DNA from: Hydnum rufescens UP504
Taxonomy: Eukaryota > Basidiomycota > Agaricomycetes > Cantharellales > Hydnaceae
Direction: 5' to 3'
Assembly (NCBI GenBank): GCA_014904985.1
Contig: MU129281.1
Coordinates: forward strand, 16,755-38,002
DNA length: 21,248 bases
The notes under the pieces are model-generated. The model saw nothing but the letters and a program-made list of their open reading frames with translations. It searched no databases and was not told the origin of the DNA. This document shows, piece by piece, positions 1 through 9,480 of this stretch (the stretch's first letter is position 1; every line of letters starts with the position of its first letter). The position numbers and the translations under genes are program-made.

Positions 1-1345
1 GGCATCAGGTCTTCCCCGATTGTGTCCGAAACGGTGTTAGAGGGTGAAGTTGAACTGAGAGAGAATATGCTCCCGGGCCCCTTGCCTCCTGTTCAACTTC
101 TGGCAGACCAGAAGTAGCTGAGTTCTGGTGTCAATCAAGATCTAGTGAGGGGAACCTTCGAGGTAGTGTCTCCAAGCTTCTAAGGCCTGGATGATGGCTA
201 AGAGCTCCTTGTCGTAGATGTTGTAGTTTCTCTCAGCCTTGGATAAGCTTTTGACAAGAAGCCCACTGGGTGCCACTTCCCGTCATCTTGGAGTTGGGAG
301 AGTACAGCTCCTGTTGCATACCTGGAGGTGTCTGCTTCCACTCAGAAGCGTCCAGACTTGGAGGGAAACACCAGGATCAGTGCAGAGGTGATGAGGGCTT
401 TCAGTTTGAGGAAGGTGTTACATTCTGCATCGGTCCACTGGAAGGGTGTGTCTTTCCGGGTGAGGTCATTCAGAGGTCTGGCAACCTTGGCGAAATCCTG
501 AATGAATCGTCAGTAGAAGTTAATGAACCCTAAGAATGACTGTGTTTCTTTCAGGTTTTTGGGCTCTGGCCAGTCTGTTACGCCTCCAACTTTGACAGGG
601 TCCATCTCCACATGGTCTGGTGTGAATATCATCCCCAGGTATTCGATCCGATCTCGGAACAACTCACACTTCTCCGGTTTCAGGAAGAGTTTGTTTTCTC
701 GGAGGGTCTGTAGGATGCCTCGGACTCCTCAGATGTACTCTTCTCAAGTCTTGGCAAAGCATAAGATGTCATCTAGGTACACAATGCATACTCCGTTGTC
801 GATCCATTCCCTGAGGACGTCATTGATCATGTTCTGGAATGTCCCGGGGGTGTTGCAAAGTCTGAAGAACATTACCAACAGTTCGAACAGTCCTTGGTTT
901 GTCTGGAATGCTGCTTTCCATTCGTCTCCTTCTGCCATCCAGATGTTCTGGAATCCCCACCAGAGGTCAAGTTTCCCAAACACTTTGGCTCCACAGAGTC
1001 GATTGATGACATCAGAGATCAGGGGTAAGGGGTACACGTTCTTAACCGTGATGTCGTTGAGTTTCCAGTAGTCCTGGACTAGGTGGAACCCTGCATCCTT
1101 TTTCTTCATGAAGAACACTGGAGCAGCCATTGGAGACTTTGATGGACGGATTTGACTGGAAGCGAGATTCTCCTTCAGGAAGTTGTCAAGTTCTTTCTGT
1201 TCACCTGGGGACAGTGGGAACAGTTTGGCGGGAGGAGGTAGCTGAGTTCCTTCTTGGAACTCAATGTGGTGGTCCCATGGCTTCCGGGTGGGGAGTTGGT
1301 CAAAGGAGTCTTTGGAGAACATGTTGTGGAAGATAAAAACATCCA
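1..1345 (-). pseudogene. Gypsy pol fragment: reverse transcriptase and RNase H
   Basis: The RT frame (about 1345 to 744) starts with the usual linker before the RT domain (F-S-K-D, D-Q-L-P, then R-K-P-W-D-H) and continues through the palm, with K-L-D-L and the catalytic Y-L-D-D at 779-768. It ends at a stop at 744-746. The same frame goes on with the RT thumb and F-L-G-F-I-N-F-Y, which is followed by a TGA where this family normally has an arginine. Further stops occur, and a one-base frame change near 250 leads into an RNase H part with the Y-D-K-E-L-L-A-I motif near 190-225. This would have copied element RNA into DNA; it cannot make a full protein now. It continues beyond base 1. Confidence 0.92.
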
Positions 1346-1389
1346 GTATCAGAAAATGCGAATATCCATTGATCCCAGCCATTGGAATG

Positions 1390-1846
1390 ATCATGTGACC
1401 TATTACGAAATCAATTACGGCTATGCGCAGAAATCGAATTCGTTCTATAACTCTGTCAGTTTTGATCAGAGAGGTACACCCATATAACTCTCGGAAAGCC
1501 ACGATTCATACCTTTCGAATGGTACCAAACACAAGTCGAACGGACCAGAAATGCACTCTCCAGACCAATATTACTGTCAAAATCCGGGATTTTCAGTAAA
1601 AAATGAATTTCTCCATCAGTTCGCATCCAATCCTCTCAGAACAACCACGCCTGGAAAGATATAAAAAATCCGCATCCAACGGTACTGAGCACGCGAAGAA
1701 CAGATCAAAACTGAACTCTACAGAACAATATTACTATCAGAATCAACACCCATCAGTAAAAAACGAATTTCTCTGTCAGTTTACACCGGATCTGCTCGGA
1801 ACCACTGCGCCCAGAAAGCTGTTAAAAATCTGCATCGAATGATACC
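1390..1846 (-). repeat. Three tandem copies of a ~160-bp repeat (locus 1)
   Basis: On the minus strand copies begin at 1846, 1685 and 1526 (spacing 161 and 159), each opening with GGTAYC or GTACC followed by a TTCGAT/TTGGAT-like box. A conserved core follows: CTTTCTGGGCGC, then a GATCCGGT/GATC block, then AAACTGACAGAGAAAT. The copies differ at many sites. The same repeat is present three times at 17675-18110 on the plus strand. Confidence 0.75.
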
Positions 1847-2082
1847 AAGAACGTCTATTACGGATGGAAACTGTTGTTTCTGCATCAAATCCCATCCCAT
1901 GCACTTGTCCTCATTATCAACCAGCAACAAAAACATCTTAACCACTGGACTACAAACAAATTAATCTCTAAGAACTCAGAAATATCCTTTGATTTCATCT
2001 CCCATTGCCACAAATAACTTCAAGAACCTCACAGATAAGAAAGATAACACTCCCTTGACTACCCTTTTGTTCTGTTTATGAA

Positions 2083-2279
2083 TGACTCACCCTCCTTACA
2101 ACCACTTTATGAAAGATAACACCTTCTTAGCAACCCTTTTGTTCTGTTCATGAATGACTCACCTATCTTGCAACCACTTCATGAATGACTCACCTATCAT
2201 GCAACCACTTTGTGAATGACTCACCCTCCTTGACAACCCTATTGTTCTCACATATGACTCACCCAGGAGTGAGTCATAT
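2083..2279 (+). promoter_or_regulatory. Cluster of six TGACTCA (bZIP/Gcn4/AP-1 type) motifs
   Basis: TGACTCA occurs at 2083, 2155, 2186, 2217 and 2255, and TGAGTCA at 2270. The first four are inside degenerate direct repeats of GAATGACTCACC plus a CAACCACTT spacer, so they spread by duplication. The last two form an 11-bp inverted repeat (2252-2262 with 2269-2279). TGASTCA is the known site of fungal Gcn4/AP-1 bZIP factors. The cluster ends about 30 bp before a TATA box, which suggests an upstream activating region; that role is inferred. Confidence 0.6.
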
Positions 2280-2307
2280 TCTTTAAACACAGCCACCTTC
2301 AGAAAGG

Positions 2308-2314
2308 TATAAAA
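2308..2314 (+). promoter_or_regulatory. TATA box (TATAAAA)
   Basis: TATAAAA lies just downstream of the TGACTCA cluster and about 30 bp before a pyrimidine-rich stretch (2335-2352) that would suit transcription start. A transcript from here would run right through 2539 (GTGAGTAA, possible 5' splice site) toward 2917. No clear 3' splice site was found. Gypsy pol, antisense to it, lies beyond 2917. Confidence 0.55.
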
Positions 2315-2702
2315 GCTGGTAGATTTTCCTGTATCCCCCCATCATCTTCTCACTACTGGAATATACTACTGTCTACAAATCTGCTTGCATCTGAAGAGAG
2401 TACTGATCTGAAAGCCATCTGGAGCTAAGTCATATACAAGGTTGTTAAGACTAAGTCACTGGAAGCCCTCTATGCAAAATACTAAGCCAAGGATAGTTGC
2501 AGGACCTAAGGTTAGAGTTGCTGGACATCCAAGGAAAGGTGAGTAATAACAAAGCCAAGTCAGAAGAAGAAAGAAACATATTGACACACTGAATCAAGCT
2601 TAAACTAGTCTAGTACCCTCTTTAGAATCCGCATTTTGACCAGGAGGACACAAATAGGTACACACAAATAGCAGTAAACAGTTCAATACAACACATATAA
2701 GC

Positions 2703-2917
2703 CTTTCACAAGCGTCCCACGATACATCATTGACTATAGCTAGTCCATACCATCACCTTACCATCACTGAATACCATACACAACTTGTTAGAGAGTGATC
2801 AACCATCAGAGCGAACCAGCCCATTGAATAAAAACAGAAATACAGTCTCCCATCTACACACTGGCTGAACCAGAGTTTGATTTGACAGTCATCGGAGCTC
2901 CCAATCCTTCTTCTATA
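2703..2917. repeat. 215-bp repeat, inverted partner of 21034-21248
   Basis: This stretch is nearly identical, in reverse complement, to 21034-21248; a single difference was noticed by eye, near the outer end (CGTCCC versus the complement of GGGATG). Identity ends abruptly at 2917/21034. The other copy is cut by the window edge, so the full shared length is unknown. It contains an AATAAAA-type motif on the plus strand (about 2826). Confidence 0.85.
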
Positions 2918-3596
2918 ACGTCTTGGAAGTCACGGAATTCCTCGGGTACGAGCTCCTCGAAGGTTTTGGCAGGTTTGTTTGCTTTCATCTTAGCAGCCTC
3001 TGCCAGCCTCTGAGAAGGGGTGGACGTTGCTCGGATGATTTCAGAGTGTTCGCTGTCGTCAGGGAAGTAGGCTGCAAAAATAGCATCCCCTTTTTCCAAG
3101 GTCAGGGTCTCATCATCATCGTCCAGTGGTGCGGGCTTGTTCTGGGTGTCTCCACGGCTTTCTGACCATCTCTCTCTCGTCGGCATTCCGTATTCCATAT
3201 TCTCCAGATCATTGCTCGGCAGTCAGATGGGCATCGGGTCAGTGTCAGCTTCCCTGTTGTCCAGTTGATCTCCAGGTTGTGGTGGTGGAGCCAGGTGTGC
3301 CCTATGATCAATTTGGTTTTACCCAGTCCAATCACGGAGAACACCACCTGTTCGGAGTGGTTGTCAATCCGGAGGATGACTTCTACTTCTTCATGGACAG
3401 ATCCCATCTCATTGAGCATTCCATCAACGTTATAGACTGGGATGGGCGGGCGAGCAGCCGTACATCTAGTCCGTTCTCCTTTGCAAAGGCCGGGTCCATG
3501 AACATCCCAGTTGCTCCAGAGTCTAGTAGAGCAGTTCCAGCACAGATGGCTCCAGTCCTGGGTGATTGGATTTTCACCTTGACTTCCGTGGCTCAT
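2918..3596 (-). pseudogene. Gypsy aspartic protease and linker to RT
   Basis: The protease active site L-L-D-S-G-A-T is read at about 3529-3509, in one frame. The rest of the domain, including the C-terminal I-I-G-H-T-W-L and N-L-E-I-N-W motifs usual for Gypsy proteases, is in another frame after a break near 3450. A second break near 3200 shifts into the acidic linker (D-D-D-D-E-T-L, then F-E-E-L-V-P-E-E-F) that normally leads into RT. At 2917 the frame passes into the foreign insert and stops at 2854. The intact enzyme would cleave Gag-Pol; this copy cannot make it in one frame. Confidence 0.85.
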
Positions 3597-3599
3597 CTA

Positions 3600-4862
3600 G
3601 GTCTTCGGAGAGGAGGCAGATTGAGGGTGGAGGGCTATAAACGGGGTTGGTATAGGTGGATACATTTTCAGAATCATCACTCTCATCATCCGAGAAAAAC
3701 ATGTCATTTCCAATTCCATATGTACAGTTTTGGAGGGGGGTGAATCTGTTGTCAGGCAGGACACATCCTTCACTGCTGACTGTTGGGAAAACCCTGTGGA
3801 GTAGATCCTGAGGGTTCCGGTGTGTCCTTTGCAGGTGGGAACAGCTTCCGCAGTTCCTCACGGATGATTGCTCCAATGTCTTCCATTGCCCAGACGAACT
3901 GTTGCGGCTTTCATGGGTGTGGCAGTCACAAGAGATGTGTCCCAGCTCCTGGCAGTTGTAACAACGTCGTGCCTCTTGCTTTCATGTGGAGTCTACATCC
4001 ATGGGGGCAAACGAAGTTGATGAGGAATGTGTTGCCATGGGAGGCACTGGGGTTGGCCTGGGGCAGGGGGTGTTGTCCAGGGCATCTCCGTGGGTGTTGG
4101 AGGGTTCCTTGGTGCATAGGGGTTCATGCTCGCTGTGGCCTGTCGGAACCAGAGGTATAAGTTGTCCAGCTGGCATGCCGTGTCCTGCCATCCTCCAAGG
4201 GTCCCTGGTAGGTTGCTGAGGTGCATTTTCTCCAGCAATTGTTCGTTGAGTCCTCGTTGGTATGCATCGATAAGGGCCTCTTCTCCGAAGCCGGTTCAAC
4301 CTGCCAAGGCATCGAAGTGCATGGTGTACTCCTCGGCAGACATCTTTCCCTGCTTCAGGTTCTGAAGTTGGGACCGGGCGGTGAACTCTCGATCTGGCTC
4401 CCCGAAGGCACTCTCAAAGGCAACCAGGAACTCCTCGAAGGTCTCATATGGGTTGTGAGTCTCAGGGTCCAGGAAAGAGGTGGAAAGGCTTTCCGCCCAT
4501 GCTCCAGTGGTTCCGTCCTTCATCCAGGAGAGGGTGTATAGGATTTTGTGCAGCTCCATGGGGTAGACTCTGGGCTGGAGAGCAATATTCAGCTGGATGG
4601 AGCGCAGGAAACCTTCTGTCTTCTTCCGGTCGCCTGAGAATGGTTCAGGGTCTGCCCCTTTGGCCTCACAAGTGGATTGGGTAGGCGGGGGTTGTTGCTG
4701 GAGGGTCTGCTGAACTGCGGCAGACACAAAGCCTGCGATGTGTGTCCCTTGGTTTCGCATGTCGTCCAGTTCTTCTCGAAGGGTGGCATTCTGTTGTTGG
4801 AGTTGAGTGAGGAGGTGTTGGAGGTGGTCAGCAGTAATGGCTACTGGAGCACCATCGGACAT
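3600..4862 (-). pseudogene. Gypsy gag with CCHC zinc knuckle
   Basis: The likely start is the ATG at 4862; the open frame reaches back into the LTR, so the upstream codons are not informative. The first 188 residues (to a stop at 4296) include a coiled-coil-like stretch (H-L-Q-H-L-L-T-Q-L-Q-Q-Q) and a retrotransposon capsid domain with F-S-G-D-R-K and the W-A-E-S-L, F-L-V-A-F, F-G-E-P-D sequences typical of fungal Gypsy Gag. After a frame change the nucleocapsid zinc knuckle is seen at 3963-3922 (C-x2-C-x4-H-x4-C, starting C-Y-N-C), followed by an acidic linker (D-D-E-S-D-D-S). Capsid would package the element RNA; the copy is broken. Confidence 0.88.
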
Positions 4863-4940
4863 TTCGGAATGAGGGGTAGGAGGGAAATCAGCGATACTAA
4901 GCAATCCGGATGGTGGGCTCGTGAAAGAGCTTTGGTCTTC

Positions 4941-5575
4941 TGTCAGGGCCACACTGCAACGAGAGCACCAAACAAATATAAACACAGATGACTCCAACTA
5001 AGTCCGGTATAAGTCCGGCTAAGTCCGGGAGAATCTGGGCATGAACGAGATAACGAGGATGGGACGAAGAGGCAGTCCAGCAGCCCGGAAGGGACTAGGC
5101 AGAAATGAGCACAGTGGTCCTTAAGCTCACAGAGTCAACTGGAAAGTACTTGGACTGTAGTCCAGAGTAGAAGCGGAAATCCTGAGATTAACATTAAGGG
5201 AATAGGTACAGTGAGGCTAACCTGTAGTCCGGAGTAGAAGCGGAAATCCTGAGAGACCAAAGCTGAGTCTCTGGATTTCGCCCCGGACTACTTATACACA
5301 GTTCCTATACTATGGGGATTGATCACTTAATGAGAGGTGGTTACAGGGGGGCAGGCACAAGAGGGGGAGCAGGCAGGGGACAGGAAAGTGGAGGGGACAG
5401 GGACAGGGCCAGGGTAAGTGTGTGGGAACTGGAAGTAAAGGAAATGAGGAAATGAAGGGGAAATGAAATGGAGGTGGGGACAAATTGGAAACAGGCCGGA
5501 ACCAAAACCGGAAACAAACTGGAACAAATTCAGAAACAAATCTGGAATTAACTGGGAAACAGATGAACTCTGACA
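4941..5575 (-). repeat. Gypsy 5' LTR
   Basis: On the plus strand it begins TGTCAGGGCC and ends CTCTGACA, the terminal inverted TGTCAG..CTGACA that also bounds the solo LTR at 6556-7195. The two LTRs align along their length in opposite orientation, including a TATAAG box (5291-5296) and a duplicated segment containing GGATTT/AAATCC and CCAGAGTAG-like sequence, but differ at many bases. After the LTR come the bases gtacc. The matching duplication would be left of the window. Confidence 0.85.
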
Positions 5576-5670
5576 GTACCACCCCTAATTGGGTGCTCTT
5601 TCAAGCATGGAAAGTCCTGGCATTGAGTAGCATCTCAACATTGAGGTGCCCGAAGCAAGCACAACATGGT

Positions 5671-5700
5671 GCCACACACCCACTGAGGCGGGTGTGTGGC
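5671..5700 (+). repeat. Exon-end hairpin A, module 1
   Basis: An 11-bp perfect stem (gccacacaccc / gggtgtgtggc) around an 8-nt loop sits 8 nt before the 5' splice site of intron 1. Equivalent stems are at 6196-6227, 6461-6493, 7448-7477, 7678-7707, 11573-11602 (with mismatches), 11892-11917, 12105-12126 (weaker), 12371-12399 (weaker), 12593-12620 (imperfect) and 12676-12705. Module 2 keeps only a remnant (5940-5957), and modules 7 and 8 lack it. Confidence 0.85.
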
Positions 5701-5708
5701 ACTATTAG

Positions 5709-5818
5709 GTGAGTTTCTTTTCTGGGGCCTGGCACGATGCCAAAAGAGCAGCATTAGCTGCTCTTTTGGCATTGCTTGAATTCCTTTTTTTTTTTTACTA
5801 ATGTACTCATTATTCTAG
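5709..5818 (+). other. Predicted hairpin intron 1 (110 nt)
   Basis: It starts AG|GTGAGT, has a 16-bp perfect hairpin at 5737-5772 (loop atta), a 12-T tract, branch site TTACTAATG (5796-5803) and ends ATTCTAG. Confidence 0.75.
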
Positions 5819-5960
5819 CTACTCTTTCCCTCCATGAAACTCCACCCAAAGAATGCCAGACAAGCCCTACAGCAAAATACAGGAGCATGCACAGCCACAA
5901 GATCAGTCAAGTATCCACAACATATACAATGACGGTGTCACACCCACCAAAGCGGGTTAG

Positions 5961-6069
5961 GTGAGTTTATTTCATTATGCAGTGTATCACAATGCCAAAA
6001 GAGCAGCACCAGCTGCTCTTTTGGCATTGCTTGTATTATTATTTTTTACTAACATATTCACTCTTCTAG
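5961..6069 (+). other. Predicted hairpin intron 2 (109 nt)
   Basis: It starts AG|GTGAGT, has a 17-bp perfect hairpin at 5991-6028 (loop acca), the exact branch consensus TACTAAC (6047-6053) and ends CTTCTAG. Confidence 0.75.
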
Positions 6070-6234
6070 GTACTTCCTCCCTCTGTGAAACCCATGCCCA
6101 GTCAATCAGAGCCTGTGGCGAAATATGGAGTGTGCAGCCACTTAGATCCTGAGCCCTGAGAACTTAATATGAATACGATGACAAATCAGATATGGCACCA
6201 CACACCCGCTTTGGTGGGTGTGTGGTGACATCAG

Positions 6235-6336
6235 GTATGTCTAATCCCATGGTGCCAAAGGAGCAGCAGAAGCTGCTCTTTTGGCACCCCTCTATTTTCT
6301 TTTTTTTTACTGATGTATTATTTATCATTGTTCTAG
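6235..6336 (+). other. Predicted hairpin intron 3 (102 nt)
   Basis: It starts CAG|GTATGT, has a 17-bp hairpin at 6251-6288 with one G-T pair (loop agaa), a T-tract, branch TACTGAT and ends GTTCTAG. Confidence 0.75.
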
Positions 6337-6499
6337 ATCCCTTCCCTAAGCAAAAACCTGCCCAACAAGGACATGGACCAGCCCCCAACATGATATTTGA
6401 TGCGCAGCTGCCCAAGCCTGGAGTGCCCAGCCCCTGAACATGACGATCAACCTAATCTCATACCACACACCCACAGCCTGTGGGTGTGTGGTACTAGTT

Positions 6500-7243
6500 G
6501 TAAGTTTCTCTGACAATGGGGCCCAAAGAGCAGCAGTAGCTGCTCTTTGGGCACTTGTCAGGGTCTGCCCCTTACTCTGGTCAACTCCAGTCTACTCCGG
6601 ATCACTCTGGTCCTTGTCCACCCACCTCCAGTCCAGTTCTCCACTTATTTCCTTTGCCCAAGTCCACTTTGCTTCCAGTTTGACTCTGGTCCAACCCTAT
6701 CTTGGTTTCATTTCCTTTTCATTTCCTATTGCTTCCGGTTTGCCCCTGGCCGAGTTCCTGTTCCTGTTCCTGTCCCCCTTGTAACCACCCCCAGTTTAGC
6801 GATCACTCCCCTGTAGTATAGTCATCATGTATAAGTAGTCTGAGAGCAAAGTCCAGAGACCCCAGCTTTGGTCTCTCAGGATTTCTGCTGTTACTCCAGA
6901 CTACAGGTCAGCCTTCATGTATTCCATATTCATATTACATAATCTCAGGATTTCTGCTGTTACTCTGGACTACAGGTCCGAGTACTTTCCAGTTGACTCC
7001 ATGAGCTTAAGGACTGCTGTGCTCATTTCCACCTAGTCCCCTCCAGGCTGCTGGACTGCCTCTCCATCCCCTCTTATCCTTGTTATCTCATTCTTGCCCA
7101 GATTCTCCTGGACTTAGCCAGACTTACACTGGACTTAGCCAGAATTATCTGTGTTTATATTTGTTTGGTGCTCTCATCACAGCATGGCCCTGACAGCACT
7201 ACTTCTATTTTTTTTTAAACTAATGTATTCTTCATCCTCCTAG
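6500..7243 (+). other. Predicted hairpin intron 4, split by a solo LTR
   Basis: It starts GTAAGT, has a 14-bp perfect hairpin at 6521-6552 flanked by an outer tgacaa/ttgtca pair partly created by the insertion, then the inserted LTR (6556-7195), and finally a T-tract, branch AACTAATG and CTCCTAG. Without the LTR and one target copy it would be 99 nt, the same as its siblings. Confidence 0.75.
6556..7195 (+). mobile_element. Solo LTR of the Gypsy family, with 5-bp target duplication
   Basis: It is bounded by TGTCAGGGTC and GCCCTGACA and flanked on both sides by gcact (6551-6555 and 7196-7200). It aligns with the 5' LTR at 4941-5575 in the opposite orientation. It has a TATA box (TATAAG, 6830-6835) and an internal direct repeat (about 6883-6916 and 6952-6985) with CTCAGGATTTCTGCTGTTAC in both copies. 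There is no internal element sequence, as expected after LTR-LTR recombination. It lies in intron 4 of the array, right at the edge of the intron hairpin. Confidence 0.93.
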
Positions 7244-7485
7244 GTGTCTTCTTGATACATGAAACCCCCTGACAAGAACAGAGCCAAGGTCCAAGACGAA
7301 ACATGGACTGGCACAGCCACCTGTGACTTGATATGAACACCCCCATCACACACAGCTGAAGACTGCACCTAAGGGCCCAGCCCCAAACACCAAGACCACC
7401 CAACCTCAATTATCTGCACCTATATGACAATGCAATAAAAATATGGTGCCACACGCCCACTAAAGCAGGTGTGTGGCAAGATTAG

Positions 7486-7594
7486 GTGAGCTTTTCAATT
7501 ATGAGTGTATGACGACGCCAAAAGAGCAGCACCAGCTGTGCTTTTGGCATTACCTTCTTTTTTCTTTTTCTTTACTAATGTACTATTATTCTAG
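7486..7594 (+). other. Predicted hairpin intron 5 (109 nt)
   Basis: It starts AG|GTGAGC, has a hairpin at 7517-7548 (14 positions, two adjacent mismatches, loop acca), branch TTACTAATG and ends ATTCTAG. Confidence 0.7.
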
Positions 7595-7715
7595 GTACCT
7601 CCACTGCATGATACCCTGCCTAATGATGTGATCCGAGAGCCCAGCCCCCAACACATGCAATATACATGACAATGGACACCACACACCTGCTCCAGCAGGT
7701 GTGTGGTAATCCCTG

Positions 7716-7822
7716 GTGAGTTTTCATTACAACATATACAACGGCACTGAAAGAGCCACAGTAGCTGCTCTTTTGGTGCTGCTGCTGGCTTTTTTTTACT
7801 AAAATATGATTCATCATCCTAG
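7716..7822 (+). other. Predicted hairpin intron 6 (107 nt)
   Basis: It starts TG|GTGAGT just after a perfect 13-bp exon hairpin (7678-7707). The intron hairpin at 7743-7780 is imperfect. A T-tract, branch TACTAAA and ATCCTAG follow. Confidence 0.7.
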
Positions 7823-7974
7823 GTTCCCTCCCCCTACATGAAACCCCACACAATGAGAGAACAGCAGCGGCCTACAATGAAATCAGGACATGCAGCCACC
7901 AATGATCCCACATGAGAACCCAGCCCCCGATCACCCACGATCTATGCGATGAGGGCAATACATGGTGAGTTTCA

Positions 7975-8076
7975 CACTGCAACATGTATAGGTGTGCCCA
8001 AAGAGCAGCAGTAGCTGCTCTTTGGGCACTGCTTCTATTTTTTTTTAAAAGACCAATGTATTATTCATTATTCTAG
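7975..8076 (+). other. Predicted hairpin intron 7 (102 nt)
   Basis: It starts TG|GTGAGT, has a 16-bp perfect hairpin at 7994-8029 (loop agta, same stem type as intron 4), a T-tract, a weaker branch (GACCAATG) and ends ATTCTAG. The exon before it lacks the CACACACC hairpin. Confidence 0.72.
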
Positions 8077-8171
8077 GTATCCTGGATGCATGAAACCCCA
8101 CCCAACAGAACACAGCTGATGGATGTGCGCAGCCACCCACAACCCGATATGAACACCCCCATGAACACCTC

Positions 8172-8192
8172 GGTCAGCCACTTGGGCTGACC
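8172..8192. repeat. Short inverted repeat at the palindrome edge
   Basis: An 8-bp perfect stem (ggtcagcc / ggctgacc) with a 5-nt loop lies at the left outer limit of the palindrome. GGCTGACC recurs near 10739, beyond the right limit. Confidence 0.5.
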
Positions 8193-8534
8193 TTAATAGG
8201 CAGGACAAATCCCTCATCTAGTCAGGCTAAGAGGCCTGTTTTTTCTTTGATGTCAATTGACAATCCTCAAATGGACCTTACAGGAAATTGGATGGGACCT
8301 AATATCAATGCTACATGGATCACTGAATGGCTGATCGGGAAGGTGTTGGAAAACCTGGAGGATGCCATTCAGAGGGTCAGTGGGCAATACAGGATTATCA
8401 ATGATAGTCACAATTATGTATAATGAACTATTTACTGTTCATGTGGATGTGTACATGACTGGGCACCATTAAAGGGAATACAAGTAAAATAGACTGATGG
8501 TCTACACTCCAAGAAGAGCACAGAAACCAAAAGC

Positions 8535-9480
8535 ATCAGAAGTCCTTGGGAGTGGGGGCATTGGAAAGCTGTGATTCAGGTGCACAGAATGCACCCACAC
8601 ACAGCTGGACCAACAACCCCCATCCCCCTGGAGGACCACATGGGGGGATTGGGACAAGATTGAGGATAATGAAATGAGAAATGCTTGGATCATGGCATGA
8701 ATAGGGTTGACAGAACCGGGTGAATGAGACAAATCTAACGAGCCCACAAATGTCCTGAATGGACAAGATTTGATGATCCCAGGCAATGTTGAGTGGGAGC
8801 CGGGGAGGAGATGGGGAGCACTGAGGCCAAAAGGTATCAGAATTTCTTGCAAGTGGGGGCATTGGAAAGCTGTGATTCAGGTACACAGACTGCACCCACA
8901 CACAGCTGTCCCAGAAACCCCATCCCCCTGGAGGACCACATGGGGGGACTGGGACAAGATTGAGGATAATGAAATGAGAAGTGCTCGGATCACAGCGTGA
9001 ATAGGCTTGATGGATTCGGGTGAATGAGATGAATCTAATGAGCCCATGAACATCCTGAATGGACAAGATTTGATGAACCCAGGAAATGTTGAGTGGGAGC
9101 AGGGGAGGAGATGAGGAGCACTGAGGCCAAAAGGTATCAGAATTTCTTGCAAGTGGGGGAACTGGAAGGCTGTGATTCAGGTGCACAGAATGCACTCACA
9201 CACAGCTGGACCAACAACCCCCATCCCCCTGGAAGACCACCTGAGGGATTGGGACAAGATTGAGGATAATGAAGTGAAAAATGCTTGGATCATGGTGTAA
9301 ATAGGCTTGGCAGATTTGGACAAATGAGACAGATCCACTGGGCCTACGAATGGCCCAAATGGAAAAGATTTGATGCTCCCAGGAGATGTTGAGTGGGATG
9401 AAAGCAGGAGATGAAGAAGCACTGAGGCCATCCACTGAGGGTGGGGGCATTGAAAAACTGTGATTCAGGCACCTAGCAGG
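8535..9480. repeat. ~300-bp tandem repeats in the left palindrome arm
   Basis: The landmark GTGATTCAGGTGCACAGA, or a variant of it, recurs at about 8572, 8872, 9172 and 9460 (spacing 300, 300, 288). Each unit also carries the inverted pair GGTGCA/TGCACC, CCACACACAGCTG and a GGACAAGATTTGATG box. The right arm holds two inverted units (about 9848-10370). Confidence 0.82.

Larger units (their letters stand above)
1345..2917 (+). mobile_element. Unclassified inserted element, possibly a solo long repeat with promoter
   Basis: About 1.57 kb with no Gypsy similarity interrupts the pol gene. From left to right it holds three ~160-bp repeats (minus orientation), an AT-rich stretch (1860-2080), six bZIP-type heptamers, a TATA box at 2308 and a good 5' splice site (GTGAGTAA, 2539). 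Its last 215 bp (2703-2917) recur inverted at 21034-21248. The right border is sharp: identity to the second copy stops at 2917, where Gypsy sequence resumes. The left border is only approximate. No TG..CA ends and no clear terminal inverted repeats were seen. It could be a solo LTR of an unusual element, the 5' end of a gene-bearing element, or a non-autonomous derivative. Confidence 0.55.
1..5575 (-). mobile_element. Degraded Ty3/Gypsy LTR retrotransposon, 5' part, split by an insertion
   Basis: Reading leftward on the minus strand there is a 5' LTR, then gag, a zinc knuckle, aspartic protease, reverse transcriptase and RNase H in the standard Gypsy order. Integrase and the 3' LTR would lie left of base 1. 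The element is dead: frames change within gag, after the zinc knuckle, in the protease, after the protease and near base 250, and several in-frame stops interrupt pol. A foreign segment (about 1345-2917) sits between the protease linker and the RT. The protein on both sides reads as the same short stretch (F-Q-D-V versus F-H-N-M), so the two sides either share a diverged target duplication or come from different Gypsy copies. Confidence 0.9.

Noticed and set aside
270..1071. Plus-strand ORFs across the left end
   Set aside because: They are antisense shadows of the Gypsy RT/RNase H frame.
3126..4684. Plus-strand ORFs up to 205 codons
   Set aside because: They are antisense shadows of gag and protease.
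5776..6816. Plus-strand ORFs of 60-115 codons
   Set aside because: They run through predicted introns, hairpins or the solo LTR and do not continue when the introns are removed.
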